From: Alphaproteobacteria bacterium
Lineage (GTDB): Bacteria; Pseudomonadota; Alphaproteobacteria; M2410
Direction of reading: 5' to 3'
Assembly: GCA_030614785.1 (NCBI GenBank)
Contig: JAUWTJ010000041.1
Span: 1 to 36,032, forward strand
DNA length: 36,032 bases
Positions 8,465 to 17,245 of the stretch are shown here, piece by piece (position 1 is the stretch's first letter; every line of letters starts with the position of its first letter). The position numbers and the translations under genes are program-made. The notes beneath the pieces are model-generated. The model worked only from the letters and a program-made list of their open reading frames with translations, made no database searches and was not told where the DNA came from.

Positions 8465-9649
8465 TCACATACGTTCGATCGCAACTGCCGTTGCCTCTCC
8501 GCCGCCGATGCACAGGCTGGCAACGCCCTTTTTCAGATTGCTTTTTTCCAGGGCCGCGAGAAGCGTCACAATGATGCGGGCGCCCGATGCGCCAATGGGA
8601 TGACCAAGGGCGCAGGCACCGCCGTGCACATTGACCTTTTCATGCGGCAAGCCAATTTCTTTCATGGCAGCCATCGCAACAACAGCGAAAGCTTCATTGA
8701 TCTCATAGAGATCAACCTCGTCCTTGTCCCAGCCGGTCCTGGCAAAGAGTGTCTCAAGGGCGCCAACCGGAGCCGTGGTAAACCATTGCGGCGCGCGGGC
8801 GTGGCTAGACTGGCCGACGATCCTGGCAAGCGGGGTCAGGCCGCGCTTTTCTGCCACTGAAAGCCGGGTCAGCACGAGCGCTGCCGCCCCGTCGGAAATG
8901 GAGCTGGAATTGGCGGCGGTGACCGTTCCGTCCTTGGCAAAGGCCGGGCGCAGGCCGGGGATCTTTGATGGATCGGCCGACATGGGCTGCTCGTCCTGCG
9001 TAACCGTGACCTCGCCCTTGCGAGTTTTGACTGTCACTGAGGTGATTTCCCCGGCGAACGATCCATCTTCGGTCGCAGCCCTGGCACGCCTCAGGGATTC
9101 AATGGCATAGGCATCCTGGGCATCGCGGGTGAACTGGAAGTGTTGCGCTGTGGCTTCAGCACAGACCCCCATCAGACTGCCTTCGTAGGCATCTTCCAGA
9201 CCATCAAGGAACATGTGGTCTTTCACCTCACCATGACCGAGACGCAATCCTTCGCGCACTTTTGGCAAAATGTAGGGGGCATTGGTCATGCTTTCCAGAC
9301 CGCCGGCGATCATGATATCGGCGTGCCCCAGCGCCAGAGTGTCGCCGGCGCTCATTACGGCGCGCATGCCCGAGCCGCACATCTTGTTGACAGTGGTACA
9401 CGGAATGTCCTGCGGAAGACCGGCTCTGAGGATTGCCTGACGGGCTGGTGCCTGACCAAGGCCGGCGGACAGGACGCAGCCCATAATGGCCTCGTCAATG
9501 TCCTCACCCTTAAGGCCGGCGCGCTTGAGCGAGGCCGCAACAGCCGCAGCACCGAGCTCCGGCCCGGTCTTGCCGGAGAGGGAGCCCTGGAAGCTGCCCA
9601 TGGGGGTTCGGGCCGCTCCGACGATGACGACAGGATCTTGTTCACTCAT
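8465..9649 (-). CDS. Acetyl-CoA C-acyltransferase (thiolase)
   Basis: Cleaves a 3-ketoacyl-CoA with CoA, or condenses two acetyl-CoA in reverse. The 394 residues are normal for the family. The acylated cysteine is Cys91 in NKMCGSGMRAV, the catalytic histidine His350 in GGACALGHPIGASG and the acid-base cysteine Cys380 in SLCIGGGEA. Size and motifs fit the biosynthetic-type acetoacetyl-CoA thiolase (AtoB/PhaA-like). As first gene of the operon containing mccB, liuC and mccA, it may process acetoacetyl-CoA formed from leucine carbon; chain-length specificity cannot be read from the sequence. About 160 bases separate it from der, enough for the operon promoter, though none is obvious. Confidence 0.9.
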   Translation of the reverse strand: MSEQDPVVIVGAARTPMGSFQGSLSGKTGPELGAAAVAASLKRAGLKGEDIDEAIMGCVLSAGLGQAPARQAILRAGLPQDIPCTTVNKMCGSGMRAVMSAGDTLALGHADIMIAGGLESMTNAPYILPKVREGLRLGHGEVKDHMFLDGLEDAYEGSLMGVCAEATAQHFQFTRDAQDAYAIESLRRARAATEDGSFAGEITSVTVKTRKGEVTVTQDEQPMSADPSKIPGLRPAFAKDGTVTAANSSSISDGAAALVLTRLSVAEKRGLTPLARIVGQSSHARAPQWFTTAPVGALETLFARTGWDKDEVDLYEINEAFAVVAMAAMKEIGLPHEKVNVHGGACALGHPIGASGARIIVTLLAALEKSNLKKGVASLCIGGGEATAVAIERM

Positions 9650-9810
9650 GATGAAAACTCCGCAGAAAGACAGGAAATTCAGGCCCCACCAGACACCTTC
9701 CCCCGATCAAAATCAAGCATGCCCTGTAACGGGTTGGACGCAGGATACCACGAAGATAGTACCATGTTTTCCGCGGTTGGTGTCTGACCCCATTTTGGGA
9801 ATACATGGTA

Positions 9811-11157
9811 TCAGCTTTTGGCGAAGGGGTTCTTGCGCTGGCGGGTGAAGAGGCGAATGGGGACTGCGGGGATATCGAATTGTTCGCGAATGGAGTTGAC
9901 CAGATAGCGCTGATAACTCTCGGGAAGCGCGTCAGCGCGCGAGGAAAACAGCGCGAAAGTCGGCGGACGCGATTTCACCTGGGTCATATAGCGAATGGAA
10001 ATCCGGCGACCGGAGACTGCCGGCGGCGGATGGCGCTCTGTAGCCCTGGCGAGCCACTTGTTGAGCGCAGCGGTCGAGACCCGTGCGTTCCACTTTTCAT
10101 GGATCTCGATGACCTTTGGCATAATCCGGTCAATTCCCCGACCGGTCAGGCTCGAGAACATCACCAATGGCAGGCCCTTCACTTGCGGCAACGCGATCTC
10201 CAGACGCTCGCGCATCAGGCGCAAAAGCGCGTCGCGGTCCTCGATCAGATCCCACTTGTTGACGCCAATGATGAGCCCACGCCCTTCTCTGACGACAAGA
10301 TCCGCAATCTGAATATCCTGCTTTTCAAGCGGCGAGGTCGCGTCCACCATCAAGACAACGACTTCTGCAAACCTGATGGCACGAAGGCTGTCGGCGACAG
10401 AAAGGCGTTCAAGCTTTTCGTTCACTTTGGCGCGTTTGCGCATGCCTGCGGTGTCAAACAGTTTGATCTTTTTTCCCTGCCACTCGAGCTCAACAGAAAT
10501 GGCATCCCGCGTTATGCCAGCCTCCGGCCCGGTCAACATCCGGTCCTCACCCAGCAGCGCATTGACAAGGGTCGACTTGCCGACGTTGGGGCGGCCGACG
10601 ATGGCCATGCGGAGCGGCTTTTCAGGGTCGTACTCCTCATCCTCCTCGCTCAGTTCGTCGAACGCATCGGAAAACGGCCGTATCGCTTCATAGATATCGC
10701 TCATGCCCTCGCCGTGTTCGGCAGAGATCCCGATCGGCTCACCAAGACCGAGGCCGAAAGCATCATAGAAACCATCATCGCCCTGCTTGCCTTCACATTT
10801 GTTGACAAGGAGAACGACCGGCTTGTTCTGAGCCCGCATAACGTCGGCGAAATGTTGATCCAGCGGCACAATTCCAGCCCGCCCGTCGACCATCAACAGG
10901 CAAAGGTCTGCCTCCTCAATTGCCAAATCTGTCTGCGCCCGCATGCGCGCCTCGAGCTTGTCACCCTTGGCTTCCTCAAGTCCGGCTGTGTCGATCACTA
11001 TGAATTTGATATCACCGATCCTCGCTTCGCCGTCGCGGCGATCACGGGTCACGCCGGGCAAATCATCCACAAGGGCAAGCCGCTTGCCAACCAGGCGGTT
11101 GAAAAGCGTCGACTTGCCGACATTGGGTCGGCCTACGATGGCGACTTTGAATTTCAT
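9811..11157 (-). CDS. der: Ribosome biogenesis GTPase Der (EngA)
   Basis: An essential tandem GTPase that acts in assembly of the 50S ribosomal subunit. The 448 residues hold two complete G domains, each opening with the P-loop [10 protein letters not shown] (near residues 8 and 188), each with DTAG switch motifs and NKXD base motifs (NKCE in the first, NKWD in the second). A KH-like C-terminal domain follows, ending in basic [10 protein letters not shown]. It lies 57 bases downstream of bamB, the conserved TPR-bamB-der order of many proteobacteria. Confidence 0.97.
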   Translation of the reverse strand: MKFKVAIVGRPNVGKSTLFNRLVGKRLALVDDLPGVTRDRRDGEARIGDIKFIVIDTAGLEEAKGDKLEARMRAQTDLAIEEADLCLLMVDGRAGIVPLDQHFADVMRAQNKPVVLLVNKCEGKQGDDGFYDAFGLGLGEPIGISAEHGEGMSDIYEAIRPFSDAFDELSEEDEEYDPEKPLRMAIVGRPNVGKSTLVNALLGEDRMLTGPEAGITRDAISVELEWQGKKIKLFDTAGMRKRAKVNEKLERLSVADSLRAIRFAEVVVLMVDATSPLEKQDIQIADLVVREGRGLIIGVNKWDLIEDRDALLRLMRERLEIALPQVKGLPLVMFSSLTGRGIDRIMPKVIEIHEKWNARVSTAALNKWLARATERHPPPAVSGRRISIRYMTQVKSRPPTFALFSSRADALPESYQRYLVNSIREQFDIPAVPIRLFTRQRKNPFAKS

Positions 11158-11214
11158 GGTTCAGCTCTATTGGCTACAGCAAAATCAGTTTTACCAGATC
11201 GGTTATTGGCGAAA

Positions 11215-12705
11215 TCAGTTTCCAAACCAGGGGAAACTCCCGCCTGAATTACCAGAGGCATCAATCACACCATTGGCATCTACCCGCTTTGGCGGTATGG
11301 CAGAATCCTGTGGTGACAGATCCCGGGTCCCTTCGAACGCGACGATTTCTGCATCTTCATTCAGAACGTAGAATATCCCGTCAGCAACCACCGGCGCCGT
11401 GTTGACACCGCCACCTGACTTTCCTGTCTGAAGGACGGCGCCCGTGTAGGGAGAGAGCACAGTGAACCGTCCGTAGGAAGAGAACAAGACCAGCTGGTTA
11501 CCAGCCATGACAGGACCGTTCCACTGGATACGCTTTTTTTCGCCGCGATCATCAAACTGTTGCAGTTTGGCCATCCAGCGAACGCGCCCGTCGCGGCGTG
11601 TCATGCACAAGACCTCGGCATCGGAGTTGACGACATAGACGTATTCTCCGGAGATCCACGGCGTTTGCGTTCCGCCGATATTACGCGTCCAGATCCGTTC
11701 GCCGGATCGAAGATCAATCGCGACCATGCGCCCGCTGTGGGAAACCACAATGATTTGCCCTCCACTGACCGCTGGCCGCCCGGCAATCGACGAAATATTG
11801 GAGATCGCAGTCTGGCGACCTGATTTTGTCAGTTGATCTGACCATGCCTGTTGGCCATTTTGGACGCGAAGGGCCGCAATCTCGCCCGAGGAAAACGGAG
11901 CGATGACCATATCGTTCAGCACGGCAGGATTGGTATCAGACAGAATGCCTGCCGCCTCGGAAATCCCTCTATAGGACCACAGCAGGGCGCCATCAAAACT
12001 TGAGACAGCGTGCAACTGGCTGTCTACCGTGGTGACAAAGACGCGGCCTGATGAGACCGTCGGGGCAAAATGAAACGGAACACCAAACTCGCGCTTCCAG
12101 ATCTGCGCGCCCGTATCGGGGTCAAGCGCAAGAACGTGACCAAAGCCGTTGGCTACAAAGAGCCGCTCCATATCGTAGCTGAGACCGCCGCCAAACCCGG
12201 CAGCACCCTTTTCCCCCTTTGGCGCAAGAGAGACACGCCAGAGGCGTTTACCGGTCTTCGCATCAATTGCACTGACTTGAGCTTTTGCGTCCATGGCGAA
12301 GACTTTTCCATCCGCGACTATCGGGCTTGCTGTTACCCGTGCGCTGGCAGAACCGCCCTTGCCAATCGATGTTTTCCAGATCTTTTTGAGATCGGCTTTC
12401 GCCATAACATGATGCAGCACATTGTTGGCATTGCCGCCTGGCTGCGGCCACTCCTGAACAGCCTGTGCTTCAGGCAATCGAACGGTTGTCGATGCCAGTT
12501 CGGGGTCCGGCCTGAGGCTCTCCCCTGCGGTCATGATGGAAATGCGCTCGCCGGTGACAAATTCCTTGGGAATCTTGCTTTTCTTGTCGCCGGCACACCC
12601 GGCAATCAAGAAGGTTGTCACCAGAAGGACAACTGATACCCGAAGAGCTGCTGGCAAGACTGCCGGCAAACCTGAATGTGTCAGAACACTTGTTACTCGC
12701 TTCAT
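11215..12705 (-). CDS. bamB: Outer-membrane assembly lipoprotein BamB (PQQ-like beta-propeller)
   Basis: Part of the BAM complex that inserts beta-barrel proteins into the outer membrane. The 496-residue protein has a lipoprotein signal: hydrophobic VVLLVTTFLIAG ending in the lipobox IAGC, with Cys37 as lipid anchor. The rest is a beta-propeller with repeated blade motifs such as VFAMDAKAQVSAIDAKTG, HVLALDPDTGAQIWKR, LHAVSSFDGALLWSYRG and MVAIDLRSGERIWTRN. It is about 100 residues longer than E. coli BamB, mostly in an N-terminal linker and at the C-terminus. It begins 13 bases after the TPR gene and precedes der, the order expected for BamB. Confidence 0.92.
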   Translation of the reverse strand: MKRVTSVLTHSGLPAVLPAALRVSVVLLVTTFLIAGCAGDKKSKIPKEFVTGERISIMTAGESLRPDPELASTTVRLPEAQAVQEWPQPGGNANNVLHHVMAKADLKKIWKTSIGKGGSASARVTASPIVADGKVFAMDAKAQVSAIDAKTGKRLWRVSLAPKGEKGAAGFGGGLSYDMERLFVANGFGHVLALDPDTGAQIWKREFGVPFHFAPTVSSGRVFVTTVDSQLHAVSSFDGALLWSYRGISEAAGILSDTNPAVLNDMVIAPFSSGEIAALRVQNGQQAWSDQLTKSGRQTAISNISSIAGRPAVSGGQIIVVSHSGRMVAIDLRSGERIWTRNIGGTQTPWISGEYVYVVNSDAEVLCMTRRDGRVRWMAKLQQFDDRGEKKRIQWNGPVMAGNQLVLFSSYGRFTVLSPYTGAVLQTGKSGGGVNTAPVVADGIFYVLNEDAEIVAFEGTRDLSPQDSAIPPKRVDANGVIDASGNSGGSFPWFGN

Positions 12706-12718
12706 ACCCGAAAGCTCC

Positions 12719-13528
12719 CTATTCGCCTTCAGGCGGTGTTGATGTGATGCTGCCCGAAATCTCGTCCGCTTTTACTTGATCATCTGGTGCAGCCGATCCG
12801 GTCTCAGATGCCGCTTCGGTCACCGGGTCTGCAGCAGGCTCAAGTTTCGGCTCTGTGACCAACGCTGGTCGCACGATTTGCGGCTCTATGATCGAGAGCA
12901 TTTCGGCACTGCGGCCCACAATACCCAGCGTCGCAGACTGCATGGAGCGGATCTTGAGATAGAGCATTTCGGCTTCTTCAAAATTTTTCGCACGCACGGC
13001 ACTATAGGCGAGGATCTCCGTCGCTCCTGCCGCCCAGGGGCCCTCGTCTTCAGCAAAGGCTATATCGCCAAGACGCGCTTTCATGGTGGCAAAGTCCTCT
13101 GTTTCAACAAGTAGCCAGCCAGCCTTTATCGCAGCAAGTTGACCCAGAACGTCGCCGGTCTTGTTAGAGGAACGGATCGTGTCGTAGGCGCGGATCGCAT
13201 CGTCCGTTTTGCCATCTGCGGCAAGCTTCGCCGCCTTTTGCATACTGGCCAGAACCACATAACCACCGGCGCGGTTAGCAATGATCTCTTCCAGTGCGGC
13301 CAGTCCAGCTTCTTCGTCGCCGGCAGCCAGAAGTTCATTTGCCGCCAAATACTCATCCGACAAAGCAGCATTACGGCGCTCTGTCGCCTCGCCCCACCAC
13401 AGATACCCCGCAACCCCGATCACGAAAGTACCCAGACCAATCATGATCCAGGACCCATAGTCCTTCCAGATCTGATCCCACTTTTCTCGCTGAAGGTCTT
13501 CTTCGATTTCGTGAAAGATATCAGACAA
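12719..13528 (-). CDS. Membrane-anchored TPR protein (YfgM-like), first gene of bamB-der operon
   Basis: A 269-residue inner-membrane protein with a short charged N-terminus, one transmembrane helix (about 30-46, IMIGLGTFVIGVAGYLWW) and a periplasmic helical domain with TPR-like repeats (SDEYLAANELLAAGDEEAGL, GKTDDAIRAYDTI, AKNFEEAEMLYLKI). It ends in an acidic, proline-rich tail. This matches the YfgM/'tetratricopeptide repeat-like domain' family, which precedes bamB and der in many proteobacteria; E. coli YfgM is linked to the Sec translocon and periplasmic chaperones. Start ATG 13528 has AGGAG 12 bases upstream. A promoter is visible at 13601-13629. Confidence 0.88.
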   Translation of the reverse strand: MSDIFHEIEEDLQREKWDQIWKDYGSWIMIGLGTFVIGVAGYLWWGEATERRNAALSDEYLAANELLAAGDEEAGLAALEEIIANRAGGYVVLASMQKAAKLAADGKTDDAIRAYDTIRSSNKTGDVLGQLAAIKAGWLLVETEDFATMKARLGDIAFAEDEGPWAAGATEILAYSAVRAKNFEEAEMLYLKIRSMQSATLGIVGRSAEMLSIIEPQIVRPALVTEPKLEPAADPVTEAASETGSAAPDDQVKADEISGSITSTPPEGE

Positions 13529-13600
13529 TTATAGTCTCCTGTGGAATACGCTGAACGGGCCGGATTTCATGGAAATGTCATCACCCCCAAATGCGCCGCG

Positions 13601-13629
13601 ACCATACAGGGGAGTGCCAAATTTGGCAA
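13601..13629 (-). promoter_or_regulatory. Sigma-70-like promoter with overlapping palindrome for the TPR-bamB-der operon
   Basis: On the minus strand TTGCCA (13624-13629) and TATGGT (13601-13606) are separated by 17 bases, a good sigma-70-like pair about 70 bases upstream of the TPR start codon. The 14-base perfect palindrome TGCCAAATTTGGCA at 13615-13628 covers the -35 box and could be an operator. This is a visual match; no start-site data are available. Confidence 0.5.
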
Positions 13630-13727
13630 ACAAATGAATAGCTTATAGTTTTCCAGCGCCGCGTCGGCCTCGAGACCTCCGCCAGAGGCATCATCTGGTC
13701 ATGATCACGGTTCTCGATCCGGGAGGC

Positions 13728-14552
13728 TTACTTTTCCTTTTTCATGGCATAGGTGTGCTCTGGCCCCGGAAAAGCGCGGGTGCGCACGTCGTTTGCATAG
13801 GCTTCGATGGCGCCGGAAATATCAACGGCGAGATGGCCATACTGCTTGACGAAACCTGGCGTGCGCTCGGACATGCCGAGCATATCGTCGATCACCAGAA
13901 TCTGGCCGTCACAGGCAGCCGAAGCCCCGATGCCAATGGTCGGGATCTTGAGCAATCCGGTAATTCGCTCCGCCAGCGGTTCGGCCATGCCCTCAAGAAC
14001 GACCGCGAAGGCTCCGGCTTCTTCCACCGCATGGGCATCTGCCTCAAGGCGGGCCCATTCATCCTTGTTGCGCCCCTGCGTCCGATATCCACCCATGGTC
14101 TGAACCGCCTGGGGCGTCAGACCGATATGCGCCATGACCGGGATCCCGCGGGCGGTCAAAAACGAGATGGTCTCGTTCATTGTGGTTCCGCCCTCAAGCT
14201 TGACCGCTGTGCAGCCGGTCTCCTGCATCACCCGGGCCGCGTTGCGATAGGCAACCTGCGGGCTTTCTTCATAGGTTCCGAATGGCATATCGACCACAAC
14301 AAGCGCCTTTTCGGACCCTCGCATCACGGCCTGACCGTGCATAATCATATGATCCAGCGTAATACCGATGGTATTGTCAAACCCGTGAATGACATTGGCG
14401 GCAGAATCGCCAACGAGAATGAGATCGGCATGGCTGTCCACCAGCTTCGCCATGGGCGCCGTATAGGCGGTCAGACACACAACGGGTGTCTTGCCCTTTT
14501 GACAACGGATCTTGGGGACAGTTAAACGGCGAATAACGACCGGTTTTGACAT
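13728..14552 (-). CDS. panB: 3-methyl-2-oxobutanoate hydroxymethyltransferase
   Basis: Adds a hydroxymethyl group from methylene-tetrahydrofolate to 2-oxoisovalerate, giving ketopantoate, the first committed step to pantothenate and CoA. The 274 residues form the expected TIM barrel. Metal-binding Asp49 ([11 protein letters not shown]) and Asp88 ([10 protein letters not shown]), the substrate-site glutamate in AVKLEGG and the catalytic glutamate in [11 protein letters not shown] are present. Start ATG 14552; only a weak AGAGAG precedes it. panC, the frequent partner, is not adjacent. Nearly 200 bases separate it from the downstream TPR gene, which has its own promoter. Confidence 0.95.
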   Translation of the reverse strand: MSKPVVIRRLTVPKIRCQKGKTPVVCLTAYTAPMAKLVDSHADLILVGDSAANVIHGFDNTIGITLDHMIMHGQAVMRGSEKALVVVDMPFGTYEESPQVAYRNAARVMQETGCTAVKLEGGTTMNETISFLTARGIPVMAHIGLTPQAVQTMGGYRTQGRNKDEWARLEADAHAVEEAGAFAVVLEGMAEPLAERITGLLKIPTIGIGASAACDGQILVIDDMLGMSERTPGFVKQYGHLAVDISGAIEAYANDVRTRAFPGPEHTYAMKKEK

Positions 14553-14695
14553 TTTGTGCTCTCTGGCTCGCGGCCCATTTTCGGGCTTCTTGCGGTGCCT
14601 GCTTCCATTGAAGAGGCCGGGACATTAGCGAATTTGGGCTCCCGAATCAAATGATCTTCCTCTGATCCGATACTGGCGCAGCTAAAGGGTCTGGC

Positions 14696-14770
14696 TCAGT
14701 TTGCCGCATAGTCGTCGAGATCTTCCAGGCTCAAGGGCTCGATAATCAGACGGTCTGTCTCAACACGCAT
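14696..14770 (-). pseudogene. Truncated GNAT acetyltransferase remnant (24 codons) coupled to guaA
   Basis: The ATG at 14770 lies one base after the guaA stop (TGATATG), with GGGAG provided by the end of guaA. The frame reads MRVETDRLIIEPLSLEDL and six further residues before TGA at 14696. ETDRLIIEPLSLEDL is the classic first strand and helix of RimJ/RimL-type GNAT N-acetyltransferases, whose full length is 150-190 residues. I could not find a continuation in any frame between here and panB. It is most simply the 5' stub of a deleted gene that once followed guaA; a real 24-residue peptide is possible but less likely. Confidence 0.6.
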
Positions 14771-14771
14771 A

Positions 14772-16346
14772 TCACTCCCACTCAATCGTCCCGGGCGGCT
14801 TGGAGGTAATGTCGTAGACGACGCGGTTGATGCCGCGGACCGAGTTGATAATCCGGGTTGCGACGCGGCCAAGGAACTCATGCTCATAGGGGTAATAATC
14901 GGCGGTCATGCCGTCGGTCGAGGTTACCGCACGCAGGGCGCAGACGAATTCGTAGGTGCGCTCGTCGCCCATGACGCCGACCGTTTGAACCGGCAAAAGA
15001 ACCGCGAAGGCCTGCCAGATCTCGTCATAGAGCCCGGCCTTGCGAATTTCATCGAGATAGATGAGGTCTGCCTTTTGCAGAATATCGACCTTCTCACGGG
15101 TTACGGCACCCGGGATGCGGATGGCAAGGCCTGGCCCGGGGAACGGATGGCGTCCCACAAAGCTCTCGGGCAAGCCGAGCTCGCGGCCCAGCGCCCTCAC
15201 CTCATCCTTGAAAAGCTCGCGCAGCGGCTCGACAAGATCCATGTTCATTCGGTCCGGCAAACCGCCGACATTGTGGTGAGATTTGATGGTGACACTGGGG
15301 CCACCGGAAAAAGAGACGCTCTCGATAACATCGGGATAAAGCGTGCCCTGAGCGAGGAAATCGGCGCCGCCGACCTTCTTTGCCTCGGCCTCGAAGACGT
15401 CGATGAAGGTCGCGCCGATGATCTTGCGCTTTGTCTCCGGATCGGAGACACCTTCAAGCTTGTCCAGAAAAAGATCAGCTGCATCAACGTGTACCAGAGA
15501 TATGTTATAGTGATCCTGGAAGAGGGTTACGACCTCTTCGGCCTCACCCGCCCGCATGACGCCGGTGTCAACGAAGACGCAAGTGAGCTGATCACCGATA
15601 GCTTCATGGAGGAGCACCGCAACCACGGATGAATCGACACCGCCCGAAAGTCCGCAAATGACCCGGCCAGTGCCGACCTGTTCGCGAACCTTGGCTATCT
15701 CGGTTTCCCGGAAGGCGGCCATGGTCCAGTCGCCGCTGCAGCCGCAAATCTTGTGGGTGAAATTGCCGAGGAGTTCGGCCCCTCTAAGGGTGTGAACCAC
15801 TTCCGGGTGGAACTGAACCGCATAGAAGCGACGCGCCTCATCGACAATGGCTGCATAGGGCGCATTGTCGCTTGTGGCGACGGCCCTGAAGCCATCGGGG
15901 ATAGCGAAGACCGTGTCGCCGTGGCTCATCCAGACCTGCTCGCCCTTGTCGCCCTTTTTCCAGACGCCCTCAAAGAGCGGGCAGTCATCGATAATCTCAA
16001 TATGGGCGCGTCCAAATTCGCGGTGATCGGCATTTTCGACCTTGCCGCCGAGCTGGGCGACCATAGTCTGTTCGCCGTAGCAAATGCCCAGGACCGGCAC
16101 GCCCATGGAGAAAACTGCCTCAGGGGCCTTGGGGGTGTCGGCGCCCATGACGCTGGCGGGACCGCCGGACAGGATGATGCCCGAAGGATCAAAGGCCTTC
16201 ATCATCTCCTCGGCCTTGTTAAACGGGACGACCTCGGAATAGACACCTGACTCGCGGACGCGGCGGGCGATGAGCTGGGTGACCTGAGAGCCGAAGTCGA
16301 TGATGAGGATATTTTCGGAGTTCTTTGCAGAGGTTTTGTCTGACAT
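14772..16346 (-). CDS. guaA: GMP synthase (glutamine-hydrolysing)
   Basis: Converts XMP to GMP with ATP and glutamine in the cytoplasm. The 524 residues show an N-terminal class-I glutamine amidotransferase domain with nucleophile Cys89 ([10 protein letters not shown]) and the His-Glu pair in QFHPEVVHT, an ATP pyrophosphatase domain with PP-loop [10 protein letters not shown], and a C-terminal dimerisation domain ending KPPGTIEWE, the near-invariant family terminus. guaB, the preceding enzyme of the pathway, lies about 3.2 kb away on the same strand but in a separate unit. A small GCGGC-ATG-GCCGC hairpin (16411-16423) lies in the upstream region. Confidence 0.97.
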   Translation of the reverse strand: MSDKTSAKNSENILIIDFGSQVTQLIARRVRESGVYSEVVPFNKAEEMMKAFDPSGIILSGGPASVMGADTPKAPEAVFSMGVPVLGICYGEQTMVAQLGGKVENADHREFGRAHIEIIDDCPLFEGVWKKGDKGEQVWMSHGDTVFAIPDGFRAVATSDNAPYAAIVDEARRFYAVQFHPEVVHTLRGAELLGNFTHKICGCSGDWTMAAFRETEIAKVREQVGTGRVICGLSGGVDSSVVAVLLHEAIGDQLTCVFVDTGVMRAGEAEEVVTLFQDHYNISLVHVDAADLFLDKLEGVSDPETKRKIIGATFIDVFEAEAKKVGGADFLAQGTLYPDVIESVSFSGGPSVTIKSHHNVGGLPDRMNMDLVEPLRELFKDEVRALGRELGLPESFVGRHPFPGPGLAIRIPGAVTREKVDILQKADLIYLDEIRKAGLYDEIWQAFAVLLPVQTVGVMGDERTYEFVCALRAVTSTDGMTADYYPYEHEFLGRVATRIINSVRGINRVVYDITSKPPGTIEWE

Positions 16347-16591
16347 GGGGATCCTTACAGGAGTGCGCCAACGTGCCCCGTGGTTGCGGAGCGACTGAAA
16401 AGCGTTCGTTGCGGCATGGCCGCCGTCTTACAATGAGATCGCATGGAAGGAAAGCTAAAGAGTCAGGTCAACACGTGTGTATGGTCACGGCGGACGATCT
16501 TTTGGCACCGGACAGGGCAATTCACCATGGTTAATGCCAACAAACCGGCTTATATTACCCTGGTAGCAGCACTTCCAATTGAGAGATTCCC

Positions 16592-17239
16592 ATGGCACTC
16601 CAACTTTACGGCGCACCGCTTTCCCCCTATGTCGCCAAAATCATGATCCAGATCGCCGCCAAGGGGCTGGATATCCCGATCGTGTCCCCTCCTGGCGGAA
16701 CCGGCTCTGACGAGTACAAGAAGCTCAATCCGACCGGTAAGGTCCCGGCGCTGGATGTAAACGGCACTATTCTTCCCGAATCAGCTGCAATCCAGGCTTA
16801 CCTGGAAAACACCCAGGCGGGCAAATCGCTGATGCCAAATGACTTTCTTGAATCGGCAGGTGTTATCGCCACAAGTCAGATCGCCGATCTTTATATCGGC
16901 GAGAATCTGGGGGCCCTGTTCGGGCAGATGAACCCGAAGACCCGCAGTGACGATATTGTAAAGTCGAGACTTGACGGTTTGATGAAGGGTATTGCCCGGC
17001 TCAACGCTGTGATAGCTCCCGGACCCTATGCCCAGGGCGGGACGATGACCCTCGCCGATTGCACGATTGCGCCATTGCTTTTCTACGTCACGCGGATCAT
17101 ACCGATGTTTGGCGGCGGCGATCCTCTGGCCGATGCCTCCAATGTTGCAGCCTATTGGGAAGCGATCCAGAGAGATAATCATGTCGCCGGCGTGCTGGAA
17201 GATATGGGCGTCGCGCTGGCGAAGATGCAAGCAGGCTAG
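16592..17239 (+). CDS. Glutathione S-transferase family protein
   Basis: A 215-residue soluble GST. The thioredoxin-like N-domain has LYGAPLSPYVAKIMI, with Ser11 at the usual catalytic position, the cis-proline in GKVPALDVNG and the glutathione-binding Glu-Ser pair in LPESAAIQAYLE. The helical C-domain carries the N-capping motif TLADCTIAPLLFY. Substrate is unknown. It is divergent from guaA and convergent with the haloalkane dehalogenase gene, with 6 bases between the stop codons. A GAGAGA precedes the ATG. The pairing with a dehalogenase suggests a detoxification role but is not proof. Confidence 0.9.
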   Translation: MALQLYGAPLSPYVAKIMIQIAAKGLDIPIVSPPGGTGSDEYKKLNPTGKVPALDVNGTILPESAAIQAYLENTQAGKSLMPNDFLESAGVIATSQIADLYIGENLGALFGQMNPKTRSDDIVKSRLDGLMKGIARLNAVIAPGPYAQGGTMTLADCTIAPLLFYVTRIIPMFGGGDPLADASNVAAYWEAIQRDNHVAGVLEDMGVALAKMQAG

Positions 17240-17245
17240 ACCATT

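Noticed and set aside
9805-11247. Long plus-strand frame of 480 codons opposite der
   Set aside because: It is an antisense shadow of a strongly conserved GTPase gene, favoured by GC-rich codon bias, with no recognisable protein motifs or ribosome-binding site.
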